This document shows positions 1 to 8,619 of a stretch of 64,000 bases of DNA, piece after piece (within the stretch, counting starts at the first letter, position 1; each line of letters opens with the position of its first letter). The stretch is from Paucisalibacillus globulus DSM 18846. GTDB lineage: Bacteria; Bacillota; Bacilli; Bacillales; Amphibacillaceae. The notes beneath the pieces were generated by a model. That model was not told where the DNA came from and did not search any database. It saw only the letters and a list, made by a program, of their open reading frames with translations. A program made the translations under genes and the position numbers. Where the stretch lies: the NCBI RefSeq assembly GCF_000482485.1, contig NZ_AXVK01000015.1, positions 186,001 through 250,000 of the forward strand. The letters run 5' to 3'.

Positions 1-1394
1 ACCGTAACATTATCTGTCATCCATTCACCCAACTCATGGTGAATTTGATAGGCATTTTCTTCCCCACTCATATTCATTAGTGCTTCAAATTTCTCTTCTT
101 CTTCTTTAACTCGATTCTCATATAGACTAGAATCTAAATCTTCCGCATGCTTATCTAAGCCTTCTGTATATTCAATTGCTTTAGGTCCAGCAACCATACC
201 GCCATATATTGCAGATAGCAATGAGTTTGCACCTAAACGGTTTCCACCATGCTGAGAGTAATCACATTCCCCAGCAGCAAAAATACCAGGGATACTTGTC
301 ATTTGATTATAATCAACCCATAGTCCACCCATTGAATAGTGAACAGCTGGGAAAATTTTCATTGGAACTTTACGTGGATCTTCTCCTACGAATTTTTCAT
401 AGATTTCGATGATTCCACCAAGTTTAACATCAAGTTCTTTCGGATCTTTATGAGAAAGGTCAAGATATACCATGTTCTCACCATTGATACCTAACTTCTG
501 GTTCACACAGACATCAAAAATTTCACGTGTTGCAATATCACGTGGTACAAGGTTTCCATATGCCGGATATTTTTCCTCAAGGAAGTACCATGGTTCACCA
601 TCTTTATAAGTCCAAACGCGTCCACCTTCACCGCGAGCAGATTCACTCATTAGACGTAGCTTGTCGTCCCCAGGAATCGCCGTAGGGTGGATTTGTATAA
701 ATTCACCATTTGCATATTTAGCACCTTGTTGATAAAGAATTGATGCCGCAGACCCTGTATTAATCATGGAGTTAGTAGACTTACCAAAAATAATTCCCGG
801 TCCACCAGTAGCCATAATAGTTGCATCAGATGGGAAAGACTTAATTTCATGTGTCTTCATATCTTGAGCGACGATTCCTCGTCCGACACCTTCTTCATCA
901 AGAACTGCTCCTAGGAATTCCCATCCCTCATATTTCGTTACTAAACCTTCAACTTCGTATCTACGAACTTGTTCGTCTAGAGCATATAATAATTGCTGAC
1001 CTGTTGTTGCCCCAGCAAATGCAGTACGGTGGTGTTGTGTACCTCCAAAGCGTCGGAAGTCCAGTAGACCTTCAGGTGTACGATTAAACATAACACCCAT
1101 ACGGTCTAACATATTAATAATTCCCGGTGCCGCTTCACACATTGCTTTAACCGGTGGTTGGTTTGCTAAGAAGTCTCCTCCGTAAACGGTATCATCAAAG
1201 TGAATCCAAGGAGAATCCCCTTCCCCTTTTGTATTAACTGCACCATTAATACCACCTTGAGCACATACAGAGTGAGAACGTTTAACTGGAACAATGGAAA
1301 ATAAGTCAACGCTTACACCAGCTTCAGCAGCCTTGATTGTTGCCATTAGACCCGCTAAGCCTCCGCCGACAACAGCGATTTTACGGTTACTCAT
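1..1394 (-). CDS. sdhA: Succinate dehydrogenase flavoprotein subunit, C-terminus cut by window edge
   Basis: This is the FAD-binding subunit of succinate:menaquinone oxidoreductase (TCA cycle and respiratory complex II), which works on the inner face of the membrane. About 464 residues are present; the family is near 586, so roughly the last 120 lie outside the window. A dinucleotide-binding GGGLAG motif sits at residues 10-15. A SHSVCAQGG stretch follows, whose His (about residue 41) is the usual covalent FAD site. Further on are a GESARGEGG stretch and an HYSMGG motif typical of the active-site domain. The ATG at 1394 is preceded by a GGAG-rich ribosome site. It lies 27 nt downstream of sdhC, as in the sdhCAB operon; sdhB would be beyond the edge. 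Identification is secure. Confidence 0.97.
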   Translation of the reverse strand, partial: MSNRKIAVVGGGLAGLMATIKAAEAGVSVDLFSIVPVKRSHSVCAQGGINGAVNTKGEGDSPWIHFDDTVYGGDFLANQPPVKAMCEAAPGIINMLDRMGVMFNRTPEGLLDFRRFGGTQHHRTAFAGATTGQQLLYALDEQVRRYEVEGLVTKYEGWEFLGAVLDEEGVGRGIVAQDMKTHEIKSFPSDATIMATGGPGIIFGKSTNSMINTGSAASILYQQGAKYANGEFIQIHPTAIPGDDKLRLMSESARGEGGRVWTYKDGEPWYFLEEKYPAYGNLVPRDIATREIFDVCVNQKLGINGENMVYLDLSHKDPKELDVKLGGIIEIYEKFVGEDPRKVPMKIFPAVHYSMGGLWVDYNQMTSIPGIFAAGECDYSQHGGNRLGANSLLSAIYGGMVAGPKAIEYTEGLDKHAEDLDSSLYENRVKEEEEKFEALMNMSGEENAYQIHHELGEWMTDNVT

Positions 1395-1421
1395 TATAAA
1401 CCTCACTCCTTCTCTATTTAA

Positions 1422-2042
1422 TTAAACTCCATAAGCGAATGTAATTAATGTTCTAATTCCGATATAACTAACTACTAAAAATACTAGAATAGTAGCGTAT
1501 GTAACAATTTTTTGTGATCTTGGTGATTGCGCAATACCCCAAGAGACTAAGAAGCCCCATAAGCCATTTGCAAAGTGGAATACTGCTGAAAGAACACCAA
1601 TAACATAAAACCAAAACATTACTGGGTTATCTAATATTCCCTCCATTAGGCTATAATCAACCGATGCATTTCCAAGTGCCACTTGTACACGAGTTTCAAA
1701 CACATGCCATGCAATAAATACTAACGTTACGATTCCAGTGATACGCTGTAAAAAGAATAGCCAGTTTCGTAAAAACCCATATCTTTTCACATTGTTTTTT
1801 GCGACAAATACAATATACACCCCAAGAATTGCATGGAAAAGAATTGGTAAATAAATAATAAAGATTTCTAATGCTAGCATGAATGGAAGACTCGACATAA
1901 AGCCTGCCGCTTTATTAAAGCTTTCCTCTCCATACACCGCAAAATGGTTTATTACCAAGTGTTGAACCAAGAAAATCCCTATTGGAACTACACCTAATAA
2001 TGAGTGTAATCTCCTATAAAAATACTCCCTATGTTCCGCCAT
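1422..2042 (-). CDS. sdhC: Succinate dehydrogenase cytochrome b558 subunit
   Basis: This is the di-heme membrane anchor of succinate dehydrogenase, passing electrons from SdhA/SdhB to menaquinone. The 206-residue length matches the Bacillus protein (about 202). Five hydrophobic segments can be seen, at roughly residues 12-32, 55-78, 90-112, 140-165 and 180-200. Histidines that could ligate heme occur in or beside them (H28, H70, H113 and H155 regions). The ATG at 2042 follows an AAGGGGGG ribosome site. It is the first gene of sdhCAB, with sdhA directly after it. The divergent gene upstream is yslB, as in B. subtilis. Confidence 0.95.
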   Translation of the reverse strand: MAEHREYFYRRLHSLLGVVPIGIFLVQHLVINHFAVYGEESFNKAAGFMSSLPFMLALEIFIIYLPILFHAILGVYIVFVAKNNVKRYGFLRNWLFFLQRITGIVTLVFIAWHVFETRVQVALGNASVDYSLMEGILDNPVMFWFYVIGVLSAVFHFANGLWGFLVSWGIAQSPRSQKIVTYATILVFLVVSYIGIRTLITFAYGV

Positions 2043-2320
2043 GTGATACCCCCCTTAGTTCTTCTGTTGAATTTTAATGATTAGTCTGACATTTCGCATA
2101 AAATAGATAAGTCTATTTTTGTCCAAAATGTAGATTTTACAACATATTTATTGTACGACTATCTCCAATTAGCGTCAAGAAAAGGTATTCATTTTTCACT
2201 TATCCAAAAATTCATTTTCAGGAACTAAATACCCTTGCGTTAAAATTAAAATGCATGGATAATATCTATATACTAATAATGTTACTATGTGACTTTTACA
2301 TAATAGGAAGGAATCTAACA

Positions 2321-2758
2321 ATGAAAAGAAACCACGAGACGCTTCCAATTGAATTACTCGATAAGATTCAATCATCTGGAGCTGGATATGATTTACTACG
2401 ATATGTGAGTTTACCGGATGTTTTTGGTTCTGAGTCAGAAGCATTACTTTATTTTATGGGTAGAAGCTTAGCAAGAAAAATGGAGATTAAGGCTTTAAGT
2501 GATATTATTTACTTCTTTGAAAAAGTTGGCTGGGGGCGATTAGAATTATTTAAAGAGAAAAGTAACAAACTGGAATTTCATTTGCTTGCCGATGCTGTTG
2601 TGCAACGTTTATCGATGCCAGTGGATGTTGAATTCCGTCTTGAAGCTGGCTTTCTTGCAGAAGCTATTACCATTATTAAGGGTGTAGAGTGTGAGTGTAT
2701 TGAAGAGGTAAGGAAAAAAATTCACCAGGTTGAATTTACGGTAATCTTTGTTGAATAA
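2321..2758 (+). CDS. yslB: YslB family protein (DUF2507)
   Basis: This is a 145-residue soluble protein matching the small DUF2507/YslB family found next to sdhC and uvrC in Bacillaceae. The molecular role is not established; the family has a fold related to V4R-like ligand-binding domains. The ATG at 2321 is chosen over an upstream in-frame start at 2255 because AGGAAGG lies 9 nt before it and the N-terminus then aligns with the usual family length of about 148. Visible features are the segment GYDLLRYVSLPDVFG (about residues 19-33) and a mixed helix/strand C-terminal half ending in VEFTVIFVE. It is divergent from sdhC and convergent with uvrC. Confidence 0.8.
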   Translation: MKRNHETLPIELLDKIQSSGAGYDLLRYVSLPDVFGSESEALLYFMGRSLARKMEIKALSDIIYFFEKVGWGRLELFKEKSNKLEFHLLADAVVQRLSMPVDVEFRLEAGFLAEAITIIKGVECECIEEVRKKIHQVEFTVIFVE

Positions 2759-2759
2759 A

Positions 2760-2808
2760 AGGATGCTGGGACTTATTCCCTTAATTGGGGATTAGTCTTC
2801 AGCATCCT
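2760..2808. terminator. Bidirectional terminator between yslB and uvrC
   Basis: AGGATGCTG (2760-2768) pairs with CAGCATCCT (2800-2808), with further pairing inside. T-rich tracts leave the hairpin in both directions. It serves convergent yslB (+) and uvrC (-), and overlaps the last codons of uvrC. Confidence 0.7.
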
Positions 2809-4591
2809 CTTTTAATTCCGGTTTATTTAAATGATCTAGTACTATCTCAGCAATATTTTGCGGAATTCCCAATTTAGTAATCTCTTGAATCGATGCATCC
2901 CGAATTTCTTTTACCGACTTAAAATGAGACAATAATAATTTTCTTCTTTTCTCACCAACACCAGGTATTTTATCTAACTCTGATTGGAATAAATTTTTCC
3001 CACGAAGTTGTCTATGAAAGGTGATTGCAAAACGATGTACCTCATCTTGAATACGTTGAATTAAATAAAACTCTTGCGATTGCCTTGATAATGGAACAAT
3101 ACTTGGCGGCTCACCATACAATAATTCACTCGTTCTATGTTTATCATCCTTCGCTAGTCCACATAAGGGAATATCTAGCCCTAACTCATTTTCTAGCACA
3201 TCCAACGCTGCATTCATTTGCCCCTTACCACCATCAACAAGAATCAAATCTGGCAATGGAAGAGATTCCTTTAGTACACGCGTATATCTCCTTCTAATTA
3301 CTTCCCTCATTGTTTCGTAGTCATCCGGTCCTATAACATCTTTAATTTTATATTTTCGATAATCTTTCTTACTCGGTTTACCATCTACAAAAACAACCAT
3401 TGCTGAAACTGGGTCTGTTCCTTGAATGTTGGAGTTATCGAATGCCTCGATACGAAGTGGATTTTCGATATTCAATGCACTACCTAGTTTTTCAACTGCT
3501 AGAATAGTTCGCTCCTCATCCCGTTCAATAATGGAAAACTTCTCGAATAAAGAAGCCTTCGCATTTTCCATTGCGAGTTCTACTAATTCTTTTTTCTTAC
3601 CACGATAAGGTGTGTGAACATCAATCTCTAATAACTCATTCAAAAGCTCCGTTTCAGTACCAATTGGAACGAAGATTTGTTTTGGTTTCGGATGGTTTTC
3701 GTGTAAATAAAATCGCCCGATAAAACTGATAAATGTTTCCTCTGGCTCATCAAAGAATGGAAAAACAGAAACATCCCGTTCTATTAGCTTTCCTTGTCTT
3801 ATAAAGAATACTTGAATACACATCCAACCTTTATCAAAACCGTATCCGAATACATCACGGTCAATCCTATCACTTAAGGTCATTTTTTGTTGTTCCATCA
3901 CAACTTCAATATGTTGGATTTGGTCACGAAGTTCCTTAGCCCTTTCAAAGTTTAATTGTTCACTTGCTTCCAGCATTTTTCTAGTCAGATTGCCTTTTAT
4001 TTTCTTAAATCCACCTTGTAAGAATGATTGAATTTCATGAATTATATCCCTGTAAAACTCTTCTGCAGGTGGATTGTCGCTACATGCTAAACACTGATTC
4101 ATATGATAGTACAAGCAAGGTCTTCCCGAGGGATTATTACATTTCCTTAAAGGATAAAGCCGATCAAGTAACTTCTTTGTTTCTCTTGCGGCAATAACGT
4201 TCGGATAGGGACCAAAGTATTTCCCTTTGTCTTTTTTTACTTTACGAGTAATAAGTAGTCTTGGGTGCCTTTCAGAGGTAATTTTTAAATATGGGTAAGA
4301 CTTATCGTCCTTTAGCATGACATTATATTTCGGGTCATACTTTTTAATTAAATTCATTTCCAAGATAAGTGCTTCTATCTCGGAGGAAGTAATAATATAT
4401 TCAAAATCAACTATTTCTTGAACTAGTCTTGCGGTCTTTTGATCATGAGCACCAGTAAAGTATGAACGCACTCTATTTTTTAATAATTTTGATTTCCCAA
4501 CATAAATGATTGTATTATGCCTATCTTTCATAAGATAGCAACCAGGTTTAGCAGGTAAAACTGCCAATTTTTCTTGTATTTTCTGGTTCAT
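2792..4591 (-). CDS. uvrC: UvrABC excinuclease subunit C
   Basis: This is the endonuclease of nucleotide excision repair, which makes the 3' and 5' incisions once UvrB has marked a lesion. From the ATG at 4591 the protein is 599 residues, equal to B. subtilis UvrC (598). Domains in order are: GIY-YIG nuclease (about 10-95, with [14 protein letters not shown]), a cysteine cluster (about 165-185), UVR motif for UvrB contact (about 200-235), RNase H-like nuclease region (about 365-540, with [10 protein letters not shown] and [10 protein letters not shown]), and a tandem helix-hairpin-helix end ([13 protein letters not shown]). The longer start at 4654 is rejected: AAAGGA lies 9 nt before 4591. 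It is in the usual place between trxA and yslB. Confidence 0.97.
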   Translation of the reverse strand: MNQKIQEKLAVLPAKPGCYLMKDRHNTIIYVGKSKLLKNRVRSYFTGAHDQKTARLVQEIVDFEYIITSSEIEALILEMNLIKKYDPKYNVMLKDDKSYPYLKITSERHPRLLITRKVKKDKGKYFGPYPNVIAARETKKLLDRLYPLRKCNNPSGRPCLYYHMNQCLACSDNPPAEEFYRDIIHEIQSFLQGGFKKIKGNLTRKMLEASEQLNFERAKELRDQIQHIEVVMEQQKMTLSDRIDRDVFGYGFDKGWMCIQVFFIRQGKLIERDVSVFPFFDEPEETFISFIGRFYLHENHPKPKQIFVPIGTETELLNELLEIDVHTPYRGKKKELVELAMENAKASLFEKFSIIERDEERTILAVEKLGSALNIENPLRIEAFDNSNIQGTDPVSAMVVFVDGKPSKKDYRKYKIKDVIGPDDYETMREVIRRRYTRVLKESLPLPDLILVDGGKGQMNAALDVLENELGLDIPLCGLAKDDKHRTSELLYGEPPSIVPLSRQSQEFYLIQRIQDEVHRFAITFHRQLRGKNLFQSELDKIPGVGEKRRKLLLSHFKSVKEIRDASIQEITKLGIPQNIAEIVLDHLNKPELKEDAED

Positions 4592-4687
4592 TCTCGTCAT
4601 TCCTTTAAATAAATGTACTACTAGAAAATAATCCCCTGTCACAATATGCAACAAGGGATTGTCTGTTCATGATAAAGATTTATAAGA

Positions 4688-5002
4688 TTAAGCGTGCTTA
4701 TTAATTAGTTCAACAAGTGCTTCTTTTGGTTGGAAACCAATTACTTGATCCACCACATTTCCATCTTTTAACAGTAGCAATGTCGGAATACTCATTACTC
4801 CATACTTACTAGCTGTTTCTTGATTTTCGTCTACGTCCAATTTAACGATTTGTACTTTATCAGACATTTCGCCATCTACCTCTTCAAGTACTGGCGCAAT
4901 CATTTTACAAGGTCCACACCAAGGAGCCCAAAAATCAACTAATACTAAATCTTTTGCAGTTTCATCTGCAAAGTTTTGATCGGTTACATGTTTAATCGCC
5001 AT
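4688..5002 (-). CDS. trxA: Thioredoxin
   Basis: This is the major cytosolic dithiol-disulfide reductase, which keeps protein thiols reduced and supplies electrons to ribonucleotide reductase and peroxiredoxins. At 104 residues it has exactly the family length. The redox motif WCGPCK is at about residues 28-33, the cis-proline is in SIPTLLL (about 72-78), and the buried Asp and C-terminal helix are present. The ATG at 5002 follows a strong GAGGAGG site. It stands alone between the etf terminator and uvrC. Confidence 0.98.
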   Translation of the reverse strand: MAIKHVTDQNFADETAKDLVLVDFWAPWCGPCKMIAPVLEEVDGEMSDKVQIVKLDVDENQETASKYGVMSIPTLLLLKDGNVVDQVIGFQPKEALVELINKHA

Positions 5003-5111
5003 TCTAAATCCTCCTCTTCTTACATCATTTCAAGATGAGTATACCATTATTAAATAATCCTTACTAACAGTTTGCTTATTCTAGAAATTCTTATCCAAAC
5101 AATTAATGTGT

Positions 5112-5149
5112 AAAAAGATCTAACCCAACAACTAGGTTAGATCTTTTTA
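5112..5149 (-). terminator. Rho-independent terminator after etfA
   Basis: Perfect arms AAAAAGATCTAACC and GGTTAGATCTTTTT flank an 8-nt loop. It begins 6 nt past the etfA stop, and the T-rich tail suits transcription from the minus strand. It closes the fadR/fadB-etfB-etfA transcript. Confidence 0.9.
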
Positions 5150-5155
5150 TATAAA

Positions 5156-6139
5156 CTATGCATTAACTTTCAGGTTTTTAATTTCTTCTGTAAGGATAGG
5201 AATTACTTCAAATAGGTCTCCTACGATTCCATAATCGGCAACATTAAAGATATTTGCTTCTGGATCTTTATTGATTGCAACAATCACCTTAGAATTTGAC
5301 ATCCCAGCAAGGTGTTGAATGGCACCAGAAATTCCAACTGCAATATACAAATCTGGCGTAACTACCTTTCCAGTTTGACCAATTTGTAAGGAATAGTCAC
5401 AATAATCCGCATCACAGGCTCCACGAGATGCACCTACTGCACCACCCAGAACATCCGCTAATTCATATAATGGCTTAAACCCTTCTGCACTCTTCACACC
5501 GCGTCCACCCGCAACAACAACTTTTGCCTCAGAAAGATCAACTCCGTCTGTTGCTTTTCGTAGCACTTCTTTAATCACCGTACGCAAGTCTGAAATATCT
5601 ACTGTTTTCTCGACTACTTCTCCAGAACGAGAATCGTCACGGTCTAATGATTGAATATTGTTTGGACGAACCGTAGCAAATACAAGTCCTTCTGTAATTA
5701 TTTTATTTTCAAATGCCTTACCAGAGTAAATTGGTCTTGTGAATACAACTTGATCACCAACTAAATTAATCTCCACAACATCTGAAATTAAGCCAATTTC
5801 TAATTTACTAGCAATCTTTGGCGTTAAATCTTTTCCAACTGCAGTATGGCCCATTACAATTCCAGAAGGATTTTCATCATCTATTATAGCTAACACCGCT
5901 TGACCATAACCATCTGAAGTGTATGTGGCTAACTTTTCATGGGAAACTGTGACAACTCGGTCCGCTCCATAATAAATCATTTCCTGTGCTTGACTATTTA
6001 AACTCTCTTTTCCACAAAGAACACCAACTACTTCAGCACCAGCATTTACTTTTTTCGCTGCAGCGATCGCTTCGAAAGTAACATTACGTAATACACCGTC
6101 TCTAGATTCACCAATTACAAGTATTTTTTCACTCATCAT
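5156..6139 (-). CDS. etfA: Electron transfer flavoprotein alpha subunit
   Basis: This is the FAD-binding half of the ETF heterodimer, accepting electrons from acyl-CoA dehydrogenases during beta-oxidation and handing them to the respiratory chain. The 327 residues match the family (about 325). The N-terminal ETF domain is at about 1-190. The C-terminal FAD domain contains VVAGGRGVKS (about 212-221), GASRGACDADY, QIGQTGKVVTPDLYIAVGISGAIQHLAGM and NKDPEANIFNVADYGIVGD, which together form the classic EtfA FAD signature. Two adjacent ATGs (6139 and 6136) are possible; GAAAGGAG fits either. It is 23 nt behind etfB. Confidence 0.97.
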   Translation of the reverse strand: MMSEKILVIGESRDGVLRNVTFEAIAAAKKVNAGAEVVGVLCGKESLNSQAQEMIYYGADRVVTVSHEKLATYTSDGYGQAVLAIIDDENPSGIVMGHTAVGKDLTPKIASKLEIGLISDVVEINLVGDQVVFTRPIYSGKAFENKIITEGLVFATVRPNNIQSLDRDDSRSGEVVEKTVDISDLRTVIKEVLRKATDGVDLSEAKVVVAGGRGVKSAEGFKPLYELADVLGGAVGASRGACDADYCDYSLQIGQTGKVVTPDLYIAVGISGAIQHLAGMSNSKVIVAINKDPEANIFNVADYGIVGDLFEVIPILTEEIKNLKVNA

Positions 6140-6162
6140 AATTTCTCCTTTCTGTCATCCAA

Positions 6163-6936
6163 TTAAAGTACTTTCGCTTCGTTTCTAAGCAGCGAAACAA
6201 GCTCTTTTACTTGAGCATCTATTTCACCTTCTAATACTCTTCCAGCTTCTTTCTCAGGTGGTAAGAAAATATCAACAGTTTTTGTTTTTGGTTCAAGTTC
6301 GTCTTCATCAAGATCGAGATCATCAATTTCCAACTCTTCTAGTGGCTTCTTTTTCGCTTTCATAATACCTGGTAATGAAGGATATCTAGGTTCATTCAAT
6401 CCTTGTTGACAAGTAACAAGAAGTGGTAGTGACGTTTCTATTTTTTCTACATCACCTTCGACGTCCTTATCAATTTTTGCTGTATCCCCATCAATTTCTA
6501 AGTTAGTAATTGTCGTTACATAGTTAATACCTAAACGCTCAGCAAGTCTTGGACCAACTTGGCCACTAGCTTCATCAATTGCAACATTACCAGCTAGAAT
6601 TAAGTCAACCTCTTTATCTTCAAAAAACGCTTCCAAAATTTTGGTTGTTGTAAATTGGTCACCTTCTTCTTGGGTCTCTTCTATATTAATAAGAACTGCT
6701 TTATCTGCACCCATTGCAAGTGCTGTACGAAGCTGTTTTTCAGAATCCTCATCACCAATAGTGACAACGCTTACTTCCCCACCATGCTCGTCACGTTGTT
6801 TAATTGCTTCCTCTACCGCATATTCATCATATGGGTTTATGATGAATTCAGCTCCGTCATCTTCAATACGTCCATCTGATACTACGATTTTTTCTTCCGT
6901 ATCAAATGTCTTCTTTAATAAAACATAAATATTCAT
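6163..6936 (-). CDS. etfB: Electron transfer flavoprotein beta subunit
   Basis: This is the AMP-binding partner of EtfA. The 257-residue length is the same as in B. subtilis. The N-terminal NIYVLLKKTFDTEEK and the central LAGNVAIDEASGQVGPRLAERLG (about 116-138) belong to the EtfB signature. An acidic stretch LEELEIDDLDLDEDELEP (about 199-216) sits in the region that docks onto partner dehydrogenases. GAGGAGG precedes the ATG at 6936. It lies 22 nt after fadB and 23 nt before etfA, so the three genes are co-transcribed. Confidence 0.97.
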   Translation of the reverse strand: MNIYVLLKKTFDTEEKIVVSDGRIEDDGAEFIINPYDEYAVEEAIKQRDEHGGEVSVVTIGDEDSEKQLRTALAMGADKAVLINIEETQEEGDQFTTTKILEAFFEDKEVDLILAGNVAIDEASGQVGPRLAERLGINYVTTITNLEIDGDTAKIDKDVEGDVEKIETSLPLLVTCQQGLNEPRYPSLPGIMKAKKKPLEELEIDDLDLDEDELEPKTKTVDIFLPPEKEAGRVLEGEIDAQVKELVSLLRNEAKVL

Positions 6937-6958
6937 ATGATTTCCTCCTCTTATTTCT

Positions 6959-7732
6959 CTATTTATCTATAAAATTAGGCTTTCGTTTTTCAATGAAAGC
7001 TTGAACCCCTTCTTTTGCATCTTCTGAACCAAAGATTTCTCCAAATGCTTTAGCTTCAGCCTGAACACCTGCCGAGAAACTCTCAACCTTTGCATATGGA
7101 ATTAATTGCATGATTCGATTGATAGTAGGCTTGCTTTTAGATGCAATTTTTGTTGCTAGCTTATTAGCTACATCAAATATCTCTTCTTCGCTTGTTACTT
7201 GGTTAACCAAACCATAATCATATGCCTCATTAGCAGTAATTGGATCCCCAGATAAAATCATTTCATATGCTTTTGCTGTTCCCACATACTGTGGTAATCG
7301 TTGCGTTCCAGCAAATCCTGGAATGATACCAAGTGTTAACTCAGGAAGACCTAACCTTGCATTTTCAGTAGCGATTCGAATATGACAGGATAATGCCAGC
7401 TCCATTCCACCACCCAGTGCAGCACCATGTATGGCCGCTATTACAGGTATAGAAAAATGCTCAATACGATCAAATAATTTTTGACCATACTCTGAAAGTG
7501 ATTGATAGTCGGAAGCTTCTTGTAATGAAGTAAACTCCTTAATATCCGCTCCAGCTGAGAAGAATCTACCTTCCCCTTTTAGGATAACAGCTTTAGCTTT
7601 AACCTCTTTTTCTATTAAATCTAGTTTCCGGGAAAGCGCCTTCAATAGTTTGCTAGATAAAGCATTAGCTGGTGGGCTCTGAATAGTTAATGTTGCTACA
7701 TGCCCTTGTAGTTCATAAGAAATCATTTCCAA
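6959..7732 (-). CDS. fadB: Enoyl-CoA hydratase
   Basis: This is a crotonase-fold enzyme that hydrates trans-2-enoyl-CoA in fatty-acid beta-oxidation. The 257 residues match B. subtilis FadB (258). The oxyanion-hole segments are GRFFSAGADIKEF (about 55-67) and AAIHGAALGGGMELALSCH (about 98-116), and the catalytic Glu region is LPELTLGIIPGFAGTQRL (about 129-146). The start codon is TTG at 7732: GAAGGGGTG ends 7 nt before it, better than for the in-frame ATG at 7726. It is 155 nt downstream of fadR and 22 nt upstream of etfB, so it probably belongs to the FadR-controlled transcript. Confidence 0.93.
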   Translation of the reverse strand: MEMISYELQGHVATLTIQSPPANALSSKLLKALSRKLDLIEKEVKAKAVILKGEGRFFSAGADIKEFTSLQEASDYQSLSEYGQKLFDRIEHFSIPVIAAIHGAALGGGMELALSCHIRIATENARLGLPELTLGIIPGFAGTQRLPQYVGTAKAYEMILSGDPITANEAYDYGLVNQVTSEEEIFDVANKLATKIASKSKPTINRIMQLIPYAKVESFSAGVQAEAKAFGEIFGSEDAKEGVQAFIEKRKPNFIDK

Positions 7733-7887
7733 ACAAATACACCCCTTCTCTAAAAATCTGAGTAGTCCTTAACCTGAATATACATTATTAATCCTTATCA
7801 TTTTGTGTATCCAGGTTTCTTAGAAAATTCAAAGGTTAAATTTATTTTAACTTAGCCAATTAATATTCCGTAATAAAATTATGTAAT

Positions 7888-8472
7888 TTAATTGGCTACA
7901 ATACCTTTCGTAATTAACTGATGAACAGCAGGAGCAAGTGTTACTAAATCATATTTTTCCTCATTCATAACCCAGTTCGTTACCGTTTCATCAAGCGTTC
8001 CAAAAACCATCTGTCTGATCAATGGTACATTTATATCACTTCTAAATAAATTTTCTTCCATTCCCTCTTTAATAATACCATCAATTACAACTAAGTAGGG
8101 TTTTAATATTCGATTAATTTCCTGACGTAATGTAAGATTGGACTGCCTTAGCTCCAATTGTGTTACAATCGCTAAATGATGGTTTGCAGCGAGTTGACCA
8201 AAATGCATTTCTATCAAGGTAAGTAACTTTTCACTAGCATTTTCTTTCAGACTAGTTGCTACAGCAATTTGTTCAATAAATTGTCCCATCTTTTCTTCAA
8301 AAACGGAGATTAATATATCTTCTTTATTCTTAAAATATAAGTATATCGTACCGTCGGCGACTCCTGCTTTTTTGGCTATTTTCGAAACTTGAGATGCATG
8401 ATAACCATTTTCAGCAATAACATCTACCGCAGCCTCAATTATTAACTTGTATTTCGGTTTATTATTCTTCAT
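7888..8472 (-). CDS. fadR: TetR-family fatty-acid degradation regulator FadR
   Basis: This is a TetR repressor that binds long-chain acyl-CoA and then releases beta-oxidation promoters. At 194 residues it has the same length as B. subtilis FadR (YsiA). The N-terminal helix-turn-helix is at about 24-47, with GYHASQVSKIAKKAGVADGTIYLYFKNKEDIL typical of TetR proteins in segments of that pattern. The C-terminal ligand domain follows. Its own promoter carries a near-consensus FadR box (8515-8532), so it is autoregulated and probably controls fadB-etfBA downstream. Neighbours (lcfA upstream, fadB downstream) fit the role. Confidence 0.93.
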   Translation of the reverse strand: MKNNKPKYKLIIEAAVDVIAENGYHASQVSKIAKKAGVADGTIYLYFKNKEDILISVFEEKMGQFIEQIAVATSLKENASEKLLTLIEMHFGQLAANHHLAIVTQLELRQSNLTLRQEINRILKPYLVVIDGIIKEGMEENLFRSDINVPLIRQMVFGTLDETVTNWVMNEEKYDLVTLAPAVHQLITKGIVAN

Positions 8473-8508
8473 TACTTTTCTCCTTCAAGTGTACAAGCGC
8501 AATAAATA

Positions 8509-8538
8509 AATAAATGAATGAATCATCATTCATTTATT
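8509..8538. promoter_or_regulatory. FadR operator (palindrome at the fadR transcription start)
   Basis: Arms AATAAATGAATGA (8509-8521) and TCATTCATTTATT (8526-8538) form a perfect 13-bp inverted repeat around ATCA. The core TGAATGAATCATCATTCA (8515-8532) matches the published B. subtilis FadR box TGAATGAMTANTCATTCA at all but one position. It covers the expected +1, so binding would block transcription. Confidence 0.9.
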
Positions 8539-8567
8539 ATTGTAATACTCAAATCATGTAATGTCAA
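8539..8567 (-). promoter_or_regulatory. Sigma-A promoter of fadR
   Basis: Read on the minus strand, -35 TTGACA (8562-8567) and -10 TACAAT (8539-8544) are 17 nt apart. The FadR box begins immediately downstream of the -10. Confidence 0.85.
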
Positions 8568-8591
8568 TATATTGCTTGTACACTTTTCAGG

Positions 8592-8619
8592 AAAAAAACC
8601 TTGAGCTATTGGCTCAGGG
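8592..8619 (-). terminator. Terminator of lcfA
   Basis: On the minus strand CCCTGAGC and GCTCAAGG pair across a 5-nt loop, then seven T follow (8592-8598). The stem contains the last lcfA codons and stop. It separates lcfA from fadR. Confidence 0.85.

Noticed and set aside
3025-3297. Plus-strand frames inside uvrC, mutS2, pheT, polA and thrS
   Set aside because: They are antisense shadows of well-conserved genes without ribosome sites.
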